NCBI GenBank assembly: GCA_964500365.1
Contig: CAZCPB010000044.1
Location: forward strand, 1 to 19,878
DNA length: 19,878 bases
From: CAZCPB01 sp964500365
GTDB taxonomy: Bacteria > Planctomycetota > Phycisphaerae > Phycisphaerales > UBA1924
Direction of reading: 5' to 3'
The position numbers and the translations under genes are program-made. Position 1 is the stretch's first letter, and every line of letters begins with the position of its first letter. The notes under the pieces were generated by a model that was given only the letters and a program-made list of their open reading frames with translations, ran no database searches and was not told the DNA's origin. Shown piece after piece: positions 7,589-15,531 of this stretch.

Positions 7589-8101
7589 GTGTGTTGGACC
7601 GTCGCGCTAAACAACATGCTTGGCGGATCAAGACTTGGTGTGCTGCAAGCTGCTGGCGGATCGAGTGTTGGGATCGCTGCCGTTTTACCGGGCGATTCTT
7701 ACGGTTACTACGACGGACCGACCGAGGGCTTCGTCGAATGTGAGGCGTGCAAAAAGGTTTATTCCTTTCGCATGTTGGATTGAGATGAATTACAGGATGT
7801 ACGGATACTTGGATTTTCCCCTATAGACGTTGGCCTGAATGCGATTGCTGCGCGATTGAAGATAGATCTGCCAAGTGCCCCCCGCCTTGCACTCGTCCCA
7901 CCGCTGGATGAACCGTTTGAGACGTTTGCCAAAGAGCTTTTCGCCCATCGCCCACACTATGTTGCTGCCGTACTTGGCGGCTGGCCAGGACGATCGTTGA
8001 TGTGGCGAGACGTGCGCGGAATAGATTTGCAAAGCATCATCGATTGGTTTGCGTTTGTTGGAGTCTCCAAAGACACAGCACGGGATGATTCAAGGGAATG
8101 A
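7589..8101 (+). pseudogene. Broken gene of unknown family, in-frame TGA
   Basis: One frame is open from 7589 to 8101 except for a single TGA at 7781-7783. Before it reads GDSYGYYDGPTEGFVECEACKKVYSFRMLD, written here in pieces: GDSYGYYDGPTEGF, then VECEACKKVYSFRMLD. After it reads DELQDVRILGFSPIDVGLN and a further 86 codons to the stop. Both sides look like real protein; a Trp would fit naturally at the TGA (TGG to TGA), though that rests on my impression of related proteins. The N-terminal part reads better in another frame from about 7620 (KLLADRVLGSLP), suggesting a second lesion, a frameshift near 7680-7695. By hand count GC is about 50-55% against about 70% in flanking genes, so it may be foreign or decaying. 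There is one CxxC pair and no recognised domain. Confidence 0.6.
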
Positions 8102-8116
8102 CACGCCGGGTGCAAT

Positions 8117-8144
8117 GACTTTCGGTGTTCCTGCACCGAAAGTC
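8117..8144. terminator. Strong hairpin, possible bidirectional terminator
   Basis: Perfect 11-bp inverted repeat GACTTTCGGTG-TTCCTG-CACCGAAAGTC, located 15 bp after the broken + gene and about 80 bp beyond the end of the convergent - strand gene. No T-run follows, so it is a terminator candidate by position and stem strength only. Confidence 0.5.
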
Positions 8145-8186
8145 GTGCGGACGTTCCGTCGCATACCCACATCGTGCGTGGCTCGG

Positions 8187-8220
8187 CACGATTCTTCGCG
8201 GAAGAACCGCGAAAGTCGTG
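8187..8220. terminator. Second hairpin in the same convergent gap
   Basis: Two-part stem: outer CACGA/TCGTG (5 bp), a small internal loop, then inner TTCGCGG-AAGAA-CCGCGAA (7 bp). It lies just past the 3' end of the - strand ankyrin gene. The sequence CGAAAGTCGTG is shared with the first hairpin (8137-8147 and 8210-8220), so the two may be related repeat copies. Confidence 0.4.
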
Positions 8221-8225
8221 GCGCA

Positions 8226-9047
8226 TTACACACGGCGCGCTGACACCACCGGGGCGGGCGAGGTAATCGTCACGCTTGCCGCGTAGCCGCTCTCGGTCGT
8301 GAACACGATCCGCACTTCGGGCGCGCCGGGAGGCGAGAACACATACGACCCCTGGCGTCTGAGGACAAGGGAGGATCCCTCGCCGCGCTGGAGCATGAGA
8401 GCGTTGTCGCGCTCGCGGGTGAAAACCTTGAAGCGCTGGTCGGGACGCGGGCCGTAGGAGTACTCGCCGATCACGGCGCGGCGTTCGTCGTCGGAGAGAG
8501 CCAGGTCGGGCACGGGGATGTCGGCATCACCGAGCTTGGTCAGGTACTCGACGACGGCGGCGCTCTCAGGACCGCCGGCTTTCGCGTGGCTCATGAGCGT
8601 GATGTTGTGCGGGCCGCGGGTGCGCTGGAGCCCGGGGTGGGCTTCGATCATGGCCTTGACGGCGTCGAGCTTGCCGAGCATGGCGTAGGTGAAGATGTCG
8701 GGGCGGGCGCCGTGGTCGAGGAGCATCCCGGCGATCTCGCGCCGCCCGGTGTGCGACGCGGCCCCGAGCGCCGTCTCCCAGTCGCCGAAGCCCCAGTCCC
8801 ACGCGGCGTTGGCGAGGCGCGGGGCATCCTTCAGGAGCGCGGCGACGCGGTCGAGGTTGCCGTGCGAGGCGCCGACTATCTCGCGGACGAGGGCGGGGTC
8901 CTGGGCGGGGAAGGAGTCGGGCGCTCCCCCCGACGCGGGGGTTGCGGGCTGGGATACGGCGCCGCGTGCCGCGAGCGCGAGGCTCGGCGCGAGGGGGATG
9001 AGCGAGACGGTCGCGAGGCACCGGCGGCGGGAGACGTGCGTGCTCAT
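8226..9047 (-). CDS. Exported ankyrin-repeat protein
   Basis: The 273-residue product opens with SRRRCLATVS and a hydrophobic Ala-rich stretch, a likely Tat-type or Sec signal peptide. Residues of about 50-165 carry ankyrin-like units (GNLDRVAALLKDAPRLANA, ETALGAASHTGRREIAGMLL, GKLDAVKAMIEAHPGLQ), a protein-binding scaffold. The last third (DDERRAVIGEYSYG ... LVLRRQGSYVFSPPG) looks like a small beta domain resembling DUF3471-type tails (inference). ATG at 9047 has GGAG 8 bp upstream. It is 41 bp downstream of the large propeller gene on the same strand, so the two may be cotranscribed and act together in the periplasm or at the surface. No catalytic residues are recognised. Confidence 0.8.
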   Translation of the reverse strand: MSTHVSRRRCLATVSLIPLAPSLALAARGAVSQPATPASGGAPDSFPAQDPALVREIVGASHGNLDRVAALLKDAPRLANAAWDWGFGDWETALGAASHTGRREIAGMLLDHGARPDIFTYAMLGKLDAVKAMIEAHPGLQRTRGPHNITLMSHAKAGGPESAAVVEYLTKLGDADIPVPDLALSDDERRAVIGEYSYGPRPDQRFKVFTRERDNALMLQRGEGSSLVLRRQGSYVFSPPGAPEVRIVFTTESGYAASVTITSPAPVVSARRV

Positions 9048-9088
9048 CGGGCTTGCTCCGGTCGTGTCCGATCACCGATCCCTCGGCA

Positions 9089-11758
9089 TCAATCCGCCGG
9101 GAGCGCGAAACGCTCGAAGGACATCGTGTCCGCCGAGAGCACCCACGCCTCGTCGCGACGCGGCGAACAATAGGGCGTGTGCCATGAGTTCTCAGATGCG
9201 CCCGGCAGCGCAAACCGCCGCGCATTTCCGGTGGATCGATCGACCAGGAGCAGCACACCGCCCGAGCAGAGTGCGGCGCGCCGGCCGTCGTAGGCGAGCC
9301 TCGCGTAGTGAAAGTTGCCGGGGAGGTCCACGGTGCGCGTTGGCGTGCCGTCTGGAGCGAAGAACGTTACCGACGGCGGGACCTCGCCGCGAATGAAGGG
9401 GCTGGCGAGGATCGCAAACGTTCCGTCGTCCCCAAAGGCGGCCTCGTCCGGATTCACGAGCCACTTGCGATCGGCGCGCCGCGACACCGTGGCGATTTCC
9501 CTGCCCTCGGCGTCGAAGAGGAAGGCGTTTTCGTAGCCGAGGACGAGGATCTCGCGCCCGTTGGGGCGCGCGACCCATTCCTCGCTCACCTCGTCGCAGC
9601 GCCGGGTCTGGAACCCGCGGCGCACGCCGTCGGCGGTGAACTTCATGTGCCCCTTGCCGTCGGTGGGGTAGTAATAGACGCTTCCGTCGCCGTCCACGGT
9701 GATCGACCCCAGGCCGGCTTCGACAGCAAAGTCGCCGGGCTCGGGCTTCCACACGGCGGTGCGCTTGCCCTGGCTGTCGAAGACGTGGACGAAGGCGTTG
9801 CGACCATCGACGGCGTAGATCCGTCCGTCTTTGCCGACCGCCGCGGCCCGGAGGCGGTTCATCTGGTCGGAGTCGGGAGCATCGCCGATGATGAGATCGA
9901 CGATGCCCTTCTCGCCCAGACGCAGCATCGCGGTGCCGTCCGAGGTCCACAGGCGGCCGTCGGGGGCGCGGCGCACCGCGCCGTAGATCCTGAACGTTCG
10001 TCCGTCGGCGTAGCGCGGCTCGAAGCCGCCGGTGTCCTGCTCCCCGGCGCTGATGTGGCGGATGGGCGGCTGGCCGCGGAAGTCGTGGAGGATCCACCCG
10101 CCCGCGGCGTCGGCGCGCAGGCCGGCGACGTAGTTGGGCGCGTACTTGATCGCCTTCTCGAGGTCGATCTCACGCTTCTTGGTGCCGTCGGGAGCAACCT
10201 CGATGATCAGGTCCGTGGTGCCGACCAGCACGCCCAGCGTGCCGTCGGGCTTGAAGGCGATGTCCTGGACCGAGCCGAGGCGCCAGTCGTTGAAGAACCA
10301 GCGCCGCTTGCCCTGGGCGTCGAAGGCCGTCACGCCGTCCGCTTCCCACGAACTCGCAACCGCGAAGCCGCCGCGCCCGTCGCCGGCGATGCCGTCGCCG
10401 GGCTTGGGGCACGCGAAGTCGTCGATCTTCTTCATGGACCCGTCGCTGACGTCGAGCCAGTAGCCCTCGGTGGGGAACTCCTCGTTGTACGTGGCGCGCA
10501 CGACGACCCAGCGGTCGCCGACGACCCACGCGCACTTCGGGGCCATCCACGGCTCATTTCGCGGCAGTCCGAGATCGCAGCGGCGCACGAGCGCTCCGTC
10601 GGGGTTCACCAGGACGAGGGACACGACGCCGTTGGTCGCGTACTCCACCACGCCGATGCGCCCCTGGCCGTCAATGTCGAATTCGCCCACGCTCGCAAAG
10701 TGGCGCTCCGGGCCGGCGGCGCGCTCGAGCCGGATCGTGCCGCGGTGCTCCAGCACGATGTCGGTCGCGACGAGTGCCGGCGCGGTGTGCTCCGACGGCT
10801 GAACCGCTTCGCGGGCGCGCGCGGCCTCCACCACTCCAGTCACCGCTCCCGCGGCGTCTTGCTCGACGCGCCAGGTGATGCGGGCCTGCTCGGCGAAGGA
10901 TCGGCGCACGAACGTGCCGCGCGCGGGGCCGCGCAACGTCAGCTCGGTGATCAGCCGGTGGAAGTCGGTTCGTTCGTCGAGGGCGGCGAACTCATTGGGG
11001 AGCACCTGGCTCCAGAGTTCCGTGGCGCTCGCGTCGGCGAGGGCGAGCCGGATGCCGCTGACGCCGGAGTCGTGATCGGAGCGCACGTGGGAAATGAGCG
11101 TCAGGACGGTCCCGGTCACCGGCGCCGCGTACGCGGCGTAGCAGAAGGCGCGGGCTTCCTCGGGCGGCCCGTCGTACGTGGCGCGTGGGCGCGGCCTGGC
11201 GTCGGAGATGTCGTAGGTCCACCAGCTTTCCTTGTTCCACCGCGAGCTGGCGGCGCGCACGCGGATGACTAGGCGGTCAGTAGCCGGCTCCACAAACATG
11301 CCCAGGGCCAGCGGGTTGGGCGGCGTGTGAAACTGGCGCGCCTCTTGGCGCTGCGTGCGCTCGGCGAGTCGCTCGGCGCCGTCGGGGCCGAGGATCGCGA
11401 CGATGAACTCGCCGTGCCATGTGCCGCCGGGCTCCTCGGGCATGCCGCGCCAGCCGTGGGTGTAGGCGTACCCCGCGGAGGTCCCGTCGTCGAGTACCGC
11501 GGCGTCCCAGAGCGTGTAGGGCAGCGTGCGAGTCCACACGGCCTGTCCGCGGCGCGAGAGGCGGTACTGGCCGGAGCCGTGGCCCTCAAGCTTGGACGGA
11601 TCGACGACGAGCGTCCACTCGCCGCTGGGCGAGGTGTAGGTCTTGATGTGAAGAACCGGGGGTGGGCCTTCTGAGCCGAAGGCGGCGCGGCCGAAGCACA
11701 AGAGTACAGAGACGATCAATAGCCCCGCGAGCAGCGAACCGATGCGAGAGCGCGTCAT
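9089..11758 (-). CDS. Large secreted protein, probable beta-propeller
   Basis: 889 residues starting with a clear signal peptide (about 1-28, IGSLLAGLLIVSVLLCFGRA, cleavage near AFG/SEG). The rest has no membrane helix. From about residue 350 onward it contains repeated blade-like units of the NHL/WD-like style, such as FDIDGQGRIGVVEY, AVGKDGRIYAVDGRNAFVHVFDSQGKR, SITVDGDGSVYYYPTDGKG and AFGDDGTFAILASPF. These D-G-R/D-G-S turns with hydrophobic strands imply a propeller that binds proteins or surfaces. The first third is less repetitive. A GGGGGGAA run precedes the ATG. mutL ends 81 bp upstream on the same strand. No family name can be assigned; a role outside the cytoplasm is inferred from the signal peptide. 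Confidence 0.85.
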   Translation of the reverse strand: MTRSRIGSLLAGLLIVSVLLCFGRAAFGSEGPPPVLHIKTYTSPSGEWTLVVDPSKLEGHGSGQYRLSRRGQAVWTRTLPYTLWDAAVLDDGTSAGYAYTHGWRGMPEEPGGTWHGEFIVAILGPDGAERLAERTQRQEARQFHTPPNPLALGMFVEPATDRLVIRVRAASSRWNKESWWTYDISDARPRPRATYDGPPEEARAFCYAAYAAPVTGTVLTLISHVRSDHDSGVSGIRLALADASATELWSQVLPNEFAALDERTDFHRLITELTLRGPARGTFVRRSFAEQARITWRVEQDAAGAVTGVVEAARAREAVQPSEHTAPALVATDIVLEHRGTIRLERAAGPERHFASVGEFDIDGQGRIGVVEYATNGVVSLVLVNPDGALVRRCDLGLPRNEPWMAPKCAWVVGDRWVVVRATYNEEFPTEGYWLDVSDGSMKKIDDFACPKPGDGIAGDGRGGFAVASSWEADGVTAFDAQGKRRWFFNDWRLGSVQDIAFKPDGTLGVLVGTTDLIIEVAPDGTKKREIDLEKAIKYAPNYVAGLRADAAGGWILHDFRGQPPIRHISAGEQDTGGFEPRYADGRTFRIYGAVRRAPDGRLWTSDGTAMLRLGEKGIVDLIIGDAPDSDQMNRLRAAAVGKDGRIYAVDGRNAFVHVFDSQGKRTAVWKPEPGDFAVEAGLGSITVDGDGSVYYYPTDGKGHMKFTADGVRRGFQTRRCDEVSEEWVARPNGREILVLGYENAFLFDAEGREIATVSRRADRKWLVNPDEAAFGDDGTFAILASPFIRGEVPPSVTFFAPDGTPTRTVDLPGNFHYARLAYDGRRAALCSGGVLLLVDRSTGNARRFALPGASENSWHTPYCSPRRDEAWVLSADTMSFERFALPAD

Positions 11759-11839
11759 GAGCGGTTCCCCCCGGCCGGGGCTTTCCCGGCCATCAAGGAC
11801 TCGGCCACCCCCGCTGGTGCGGAGGGAATCGTCGCAGCG

Positions 11840-13780
11840 TCAGGTACGGCCGAACATTCGCTCCAATTCCTTGATCGTGAGCCGCACCGACGTCGGCCTC
11901 CCGTGCGGGCAGTTGCTGGAGCGCTCGACGCTGTCCCGCAACTCGAGAAGCGCGCCGAGTTCGCCCTCGCTGAGCTTGTCGCCGGCCTTCACGGCGGCCT
12001 TGCAGGCCATCATGTCGAGGACATCGCGCAGGGCCTGCTCGGAGCCGGGCGCGAAGTCGTCGGCCTCGGAGCGGTCCAGCAGGTCGGCCATGAAGTCCAC
12101 GGGGTCCACGCCGCGCTCGAAGAGAAACGTGGCGAAGGCGTAGATGCCCAGGGACCTGGGACCCATCGGCTCGACCTCGATCCCGATGCGCGTGAGCAGC
12201 GGGCGGAGGTCGTCCAGGCGGGCGAGCTGCACCGGAGTGCAGGGGACGATGCTCGGCGTCAGAAGGCGCTGGGATTCGAGGGAGCCCGAGCTCATCACGC
12301 GGGCCAGCAGGTGCTCGAACATCGCACGCTCGTGGAGCGCGTGCTGGTCCACGATGACCACGCCCTGCTCGTCCTGGGTGACGACGAAGGAATTGTGCAC
12401 CTGGAGGAGCCGCGTGGCCGGGCGCGGCGTGGAAATCAGCGGGACTGCCGCGGGGGCGGGATCGAAGGGCGCGGGCGGCGCGGCTTCGTCGCGCGGCGCA
12501 TCCGCCTCGGCGATCGTGCGGCGGAGTTCGTCGTAAGAGATCGAGCCCTGCACGGGCGCAGCGCGCCTGAAGAAATCGGCGAAGGCCTGGGCGTTGACGA
12601 CGGGGGCGGGAGGAGAAAAAGAAGCGGCGCCCCCACTGCTTGAAGCGCCGTTGGGCAAGTGCGAACCGGTGGCGGGCCCACCACCCCAGGCCCCTTCCGT
12701 CTGGGAGGGGGAAGAGCCGGGGCCGAAGGGAGCGCCTGGAGCGGTGCGCGGTGAATAGGTCGGGGTGAGGTCGGCCGCGCGGAGGGCGCGCTTGATGGCG
12801 TTGAGGACCGTGCCGTGCACCATCGAAGAGTCGCGGAAGCGCACCTCGGCCTTGGCAGGGTGGACGTTGACGTCCACGCCCTCTGGGCTCATCTCGAGCA
12901 TGAGGACGATCGTCGGGTAGCGCGAGGGCTCGATGAGGCCGCGGTAGGACTCGGCGATGGCGTGCTGGATGGTGCGGTCGCGGATGGCGCGTCCGTTGAG
13001 GAAGATGTGCTGGCCCTTGTTGCTGCCGCGGGCGATCGAGGGGAGGCCGGCCAAGCCCCACAACGTCAGGCCGCGAGCATCGTCGAAGCGGTCGGCGGAG
13101 ACCTCGAGGAGCTGGGTTTCGAGCTCTGGCCCGAGAACGGCGACGGCGCGCTCACGCGGCGAGTTCGCGGGCGGGAGGTCGAGCACGGTGCGTCCATCGC
13201 ACGAGGCCTGGAACGCGACGGCGGGGTGCGCCATCGCCAGCTCGCGCACCACGTCGAGGCAGCGGGTCTGCTCGGTGGCGGTCGTGCGCAGAAACTTGCG
13301 GCGCGCGGGGGTGTTGAAGAAGAGCGTGCGGCAGGAAACGCTGGTCCCCGGCGGGCCCGCCTCCGGGCGCGCCGGGGCGGTGCGTTCGCCCTCGGCCTCG
13401 ATGATGAAGGCCTCCTGCCGGGAGGGAGTCCGCGAGCGCAGCGTGAGACGGGAGACCGAGGCGATCGAGGCGAGGGCCTCGCCGCGGAAGCCGAGCGTGC
13501 CGATGCGGTCCAGGTCCTCGGCCTTTTCGATCTTGCTGGTCGCGTGGGGGGCGAGGGCCAGCGGCAGGTCCTCGGGATCTATGCCGCGCCCGTCGTCAGT
13601 TACGCGCACCAACTCGACGCCGCCCTCTTCGAGCTCGACCACGATGCGGGCGGCGCCGGCGTCGATCGAGTTCTCGATGAGTTCCTTGACCACCGAGGCC
13701 GGGCGCTCGACGACTTCTCCCGCGGCAATCTGCGAAGCGACGAGCGTCGAGAGCGGCTTGATGCGGGCGGGCTCGGGCAC
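11840..13780 (-). CDS. mutL: DNA mismatch repair protein MutL
   Basis: Links MutS mismatch recognition to strand removal. The N-terminal GHKL ATPase has QIAAGEVVERPASVVKELIEN (motif I), DDGRGI (motif II) and GFRGEALASIASVS (motif III). A Pro/Gly/Ser-rich linker follows, then a dimerisation domain with the metal-dependent nuclease motif DQHALHERAMFE (D478-E489), matching DQHA-x2-E-x4-E. ACKAAVKAG and CPHGRP (from C624) complete the nuclease site, so this is a nicking MutL, as in bacteria lacking MutH. I prefer GTG 13780 to ATG 13837: it gives an E. coli-like N-terminus, and a TACAAT -10-like box ends 6 bp before it. The longer start would add 19 residues of non-family sequence. Confidence 0.96.
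   Translation of the reverse strand: MPEPARIKPLSTLVASQIAAGEVVERPASVVKELIENSIDAGAARIVVELEEGGVELVRVTDDGRGIDPEDLPLALAPHATSKIEKAEDLDRIGTLGFRGEALASIASVSRLTLRSRTPSRQEAFIIEAEGERTAPARPEAGPPGTSVSCRTLFFNTPARRKFLRTTATEQTRCLDVVRELAMAHPAVAFQASCDGRTVLDLPPANSPRERAVAVLGPELETQLLEVSADRFDDARGLTLWGLAGLPSIARGSNKGQHIFLNGRAIRDRTIQHAIAESYRGLIEPSRYPTIVLMLEMSPEGVDVNVHPAKAEVRFRDSSMVHGTVLNAIKRALRAADLTPTYSPRTAPGAPFGPGSSPSQTEGAWGGGPATGSHLPNGASSSGGAASFSPPAPVVNAQAFADFFRRAAPVQGSISYDELRRTIAEADAPRDEAAPPAPFDPAPAAVPLISTPRPATRLLQVHNSFVVTQDEQGVVIVDQHALHERAMFEHLLARVMSSGSLESQRLLTPSIVPCTPVQLARLDDLRPLLTRIGIEVEPMGPRSLGIYAFATFLFERGVDPVDFMADLLDRSEADDFAPGSEQALRDVLDMMACKAAVKAGDKLSEGELGALLELRDSVERSSNCPHGRPTSVRLTIKELERMFGRT
12618..12720. repeat. 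Dyad-rich stretch inside the mutL linker
   Basis: This part of mutL encodes the low-complexity linker (SSPSQTEGAWGGGPATGSH region). At DNA level it carries nested short dyads, including GGTGG...CCACC and CCCCTTCC-GTCTG-GGAGGGG with a one-base bulge. It resembles intergenic repeats that have entered reading frames at disordered linkers. Identification as a repeat is tentative. Confidence 0.25.
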
Positions 13781-13786
13781 GGGCCG

Positions 13787-13792
13787 ATTGTA
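13787..13792 (-). promoter_or_regulatory. -10-like box for mutL
   Basis: TACAAT on the minus strand, 6 bp before GTG 13780, with no Shine-Dalgarno between them. If used, transcription would start at or next to the start codon, giving a leaderless mRNA. No good -35 box is seen. Confidence 0.35.
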
Positions 13793-13870
13793 CGAGAGCC
13801 GGGCGCCGGCGCCGCAACCGTTCGCCGAACCCGTCAAACGCGCTTGTGCCGCTGTGCCGCCGGTCCTGTG

Positions 13871-13876
13871 TACTCT
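13871..13876 (+). promoter_or_regulatory. -10-like box for the HIT gene
   Basis: TACTCT lies 5 bp before ATG 13882, again with no ribosome binding site, suggesting a leaderless transcript. The nearest TTGTGC (13844-13849) is 21 bp upstream, too far for a good -35. Confidence 0.3.
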
Positions 13877-13881
13877 TCGCC

Positions 13882-14292
13882 ATGACGATCTTCGCCAGAA
13901 TCATCGCCGGCCAGATCCCCTGCCACCGCGTCTACGAGGACGAGCACGTGCTTGCGTTCCTCGACATCAACCCGATCTCGCGCGGGCACACGCTGGTGAT
14001 CCCCAAGGAGCCCGCGGTGACGCTCGATGCGCTCTCCGACGATGCGAGCGCAGCGGTCGGGCGGGCGTTGCCGCGGATCTGCCGCGCCGTGATGAAGGCG
14101 ACGGGCGCGACGGCGTACAACGTGCTGCAGAACAACGGCGCCGCGGCGCACCAGGCCGTGATGCACGTGCACTTCCACGTGATCCCGAAGTACCCGGACG
14201 GAGCGGGGCTGGGGATCGGGTGGAAGGCCGGTGCGCTCGACGCGGCGGCCGGCGCGGATCTGGCGCGGGCGATCGCGGGCGAACTGAAGTAG
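13882..14292 (+). CDS. HIT-family nucleotide hydrolase/transferase
   Basis: 136-residue histidine-triad protein. HVHFHVIP at 95-102 supplies the HxHxH catalytic triad that attacks the alpha-phosphate of nucleotide substrates. The N-terminal IFARIIAGQIPCHRVYEDEHVLAFLDINPISRGHTLVIPK is the typical HIT/HINT beginning (given here only as a recognisable pattern across residues 3-42). Length and layout are those of bacterial HinT-like enzymes, which hydrolyse AMP-linked amines; the exact substrate cannot be told. The frame is open to 13846, but ATG 13882 gives the family N-terminus. It diverges from mutL across about 100 bp that contains a perfect 12-bp palindrome, GGCGCCGGCGCC (13802-13813). Confidence 0.93.
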   Translation: MTIFARIIAGQIPCHRVYEDEHVLAFLDINPISRGHTLVIPKEPAVTLDALSDDASAAVGRALPRICRAVMKATGATAYNVLQNNGAAAHQAVMHVHFHVIPKYPDGAGLGIGWKAGALDAAAGADLARAIAGELK

Positions 14293-14399
14293 AACACCGA
14301 CCCGCCGACTCTGGGATGAAAAAAATCATAGGGCGATAACCCCAAGCCGCCCCTACACTTCCCCAAGGAAACCCAGGGGATGAGGAAGGGACCACCGGC

Positions 14400-14726
14400 A
14401 TGAGTCAGGAGACCCGCGCCATCATCGCGCGGATCGTCGCGTCCGGGCGGGTGCGACTGGGGTGGGATCGAACCCGCGACGGAAAGTCGAGCCGCGTTTC
14501 ATGGGGGCTCGTGATCGCTTCGGCCGTGGATCCGAGCGACTCGGTGATCATCGATACCGGGCTGACGACGTGGGCGAAGGAGCCGCGCAGCGGGGACGAA
14601 CTGGGCGCGCCCGTGCTCAAGGCGGTGGCGTGCCTGCTCGCCGGTCTGGGCGCGACGGTGATCCTGCCCAGCGGCGTGGTGTTCGATCCGCGCTGGTACG
14701 ACGACAGCGTGAAGCTTGGACCCTGA
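14400..14726 (+). CDS. Small hypothetical protein
   Basis: 108 residues, not recognised. The N-terminal helix MSQETRAIIARIVASGRVRLGW is basic and amphipathic (residues 1-22). The middle carries VSWGLVIASAVDPSDSVIID, and the C-terminus has a hydrophobic segment LKAVACLLAGLGATVILPSG, which is too broken to call a confident membrane helix. ATG 14400 is preceded by AGGAAGGG about 9-16 bp upstream, a reasonable ribosome binding site. Codon composition fits the genome. It ends 4 bp from the stop of the convergent LOG-family gene, with no terminator between. The 107 bp before it contain an A7 run but no clear promoter. Confidence 0.6.
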   Translation: MSQETRAIIARIVASGRVRLGWDRTRDGKSSRVSWGLVIASAVDPSDSVIIDTGLTTWAKEPRSGDELGAPVLKAVACLLAGLGATVILPSGVVFDPRWYDDSVKLGP

Positions 14727-14730
14727 AGGC

Positions 14731-15522
14731 TCAGCGCTCAAAGAGCCAGGCGGTGCGCCGGGGCTTGCGGCGCTCGAGCACGCTCCGGTTCCGCTCGAGA
14801 TGGGCGCGGATGCACTCGACGGCCTCGTCGGGGGAGTCCGTGAGCGTGAGCAGGCGAAGGTCCTCGGGGCCGATGGTGCCCTCGCGGATGAAGGTGTCGT
14901 TGAGCATGTCGAACATGGGCTTCCAGAACTCGGAGCCCATGAGGATGATGGGAAAGTTGCGGATTTTTCCGGTCTGAACAAGCGTCGCGGTCTCGAAGAC
15001 CTCGTCCATGGTCCCGAAGCCGCCGGGGAGCACCACGAAGGCCTGCGAGTACTTGACGAGCATGACCTTGCGGACGAAGAAGTAGCGGAACTCGATCCAG
15101 CGGTCGAGGTAGGGGTTGGGCTTCTGCTCCATGGGCAGGGTGATGTTGCAGCCGGCGGAAGCGCCGCCGGCTTCGCGTGCGCCGCGGTTGGCGGCCTCCA
15201 TGATCCCGGGGCCCCCGCCGGTCATGGTGGTGAGCCCGAGGCCCGCGATGCGGCGGCCCATCTCGCGGGCCAGCGCGTAGTAGCGGTGCGTCTCGGGGAA
15301 GCGGGCCGAGCCGAAGACGGTGACGCACGGACCGACGAAGTGGAGCGAGCGGAAGCCCTTGACGAACTCACCGAAAATCCGGATCGCGCGGAGCAGTTCC
15401 GATCGCCGGTACAGCGGGCCCGAGAGGAACTTCTCCTCGTCGGGGTCGGTCGGCTTGACCCACGGGCGCGTCGCCGAGACCGGTGGTGCTTCGTCCTTGC
15501 TTGGTTCGAGTGGATCGGGCAC
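14731..15522 (-). CDS. LOG-family (TIGR00730) nucleotide phosphoribohydrolase
   Basis: 263-residue Rossmann-fold protein with both family signatures: GGGPGIMEA (102-110) and PGGFGTMDE (166-174), which form the nucleotide-monophosphate site and supply the catalytic glutamate; R151 in FFVRKVML is the usual partner. Related enzymes cleave the N-glycosidic bond of cytokinin riboside monophosphates or AMP/purine monophosphates in the cytoplasm; the physiological substrate here is unknown. The N-terminal extension of about 60 residues is longer than in the smallest LOG proteins. It starts at GTG 15522, 9 bp after a GATACT -10-like box and without a Shine-Dalgarno. It is divergent from the PAS-LuxR regulator gene and convergent with the small gene at 14400. 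Confidence 0.92.
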   Translation of the reverse strand: MPDPLEPSKDEAPPVSATRPWVKPTDPDEEKFLSGPLYRRSELLRAIRIFGEFVKGFRSLHFVGPCVTVFGSARFPETHRYYALAREMGRRIAGLGLTTMTGGGPGIMEAANRGAREAGGASAGCNITLPMEQKPNPYLDRWIEFRYFFVRKVMLVKYSQAFVVLPGGFGTMDEVFETATLVQTGKIRNFPIILMGSEFWKPMFDMLNDTFIREGTIGPEDLRLLTLTDSPDEAVECIRAHLERNRSVLERRKPRRTAWLFER

Positions 15523-15531
15523 GAGGCCAAA

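Noticed and set aside
7781..7783. TGA as a selenocysteine codon
   Set aside because: The context suggests Trp rather than Cys, no SECIS-like stem was recognised directly after it, and the upstream part also seems frameshifted, which points to decay.
7790..8032. Minus-strand 80-codon frame in the low-GC region
   Set aside because: The plus-strand frame continues coherently across the TGA on both sides, while this frame has no motif or ribosome binding site.
9308..11272. Long plus-strand open frame (654 codons) opposite the propeller gene
   Set aside because: Its translation is low-complexity Ala/Gly/Val/Arg/Asp sequence with no motif. The opposite strand has a signal peptide and coherent repeats, so this is a GC-rich shadow.
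11769..11780. Perfect 12-bp palindrome CCCCGGCCGGGG between mutL and the propeller gene
   Set aside because: Composed only of G and C in very GC-rich DNA, without T-run or partner site; chance is a sufficient explanation.
13802..13813. Palindrome GGCGCCGGCGCC in the mutL/HIT divergent region
   Set aside because: Position is suggestive of an operator, but it is pure GC and simple, so it is mentioned only under the HIT gene and not called as a site.
12957..14339. Long plus-strand open frame across mutL and the HIT gene
   Set aside because: It overlaps two well-supported genes and its translation is Arg/Ser/Ala-rich without recognisable features.
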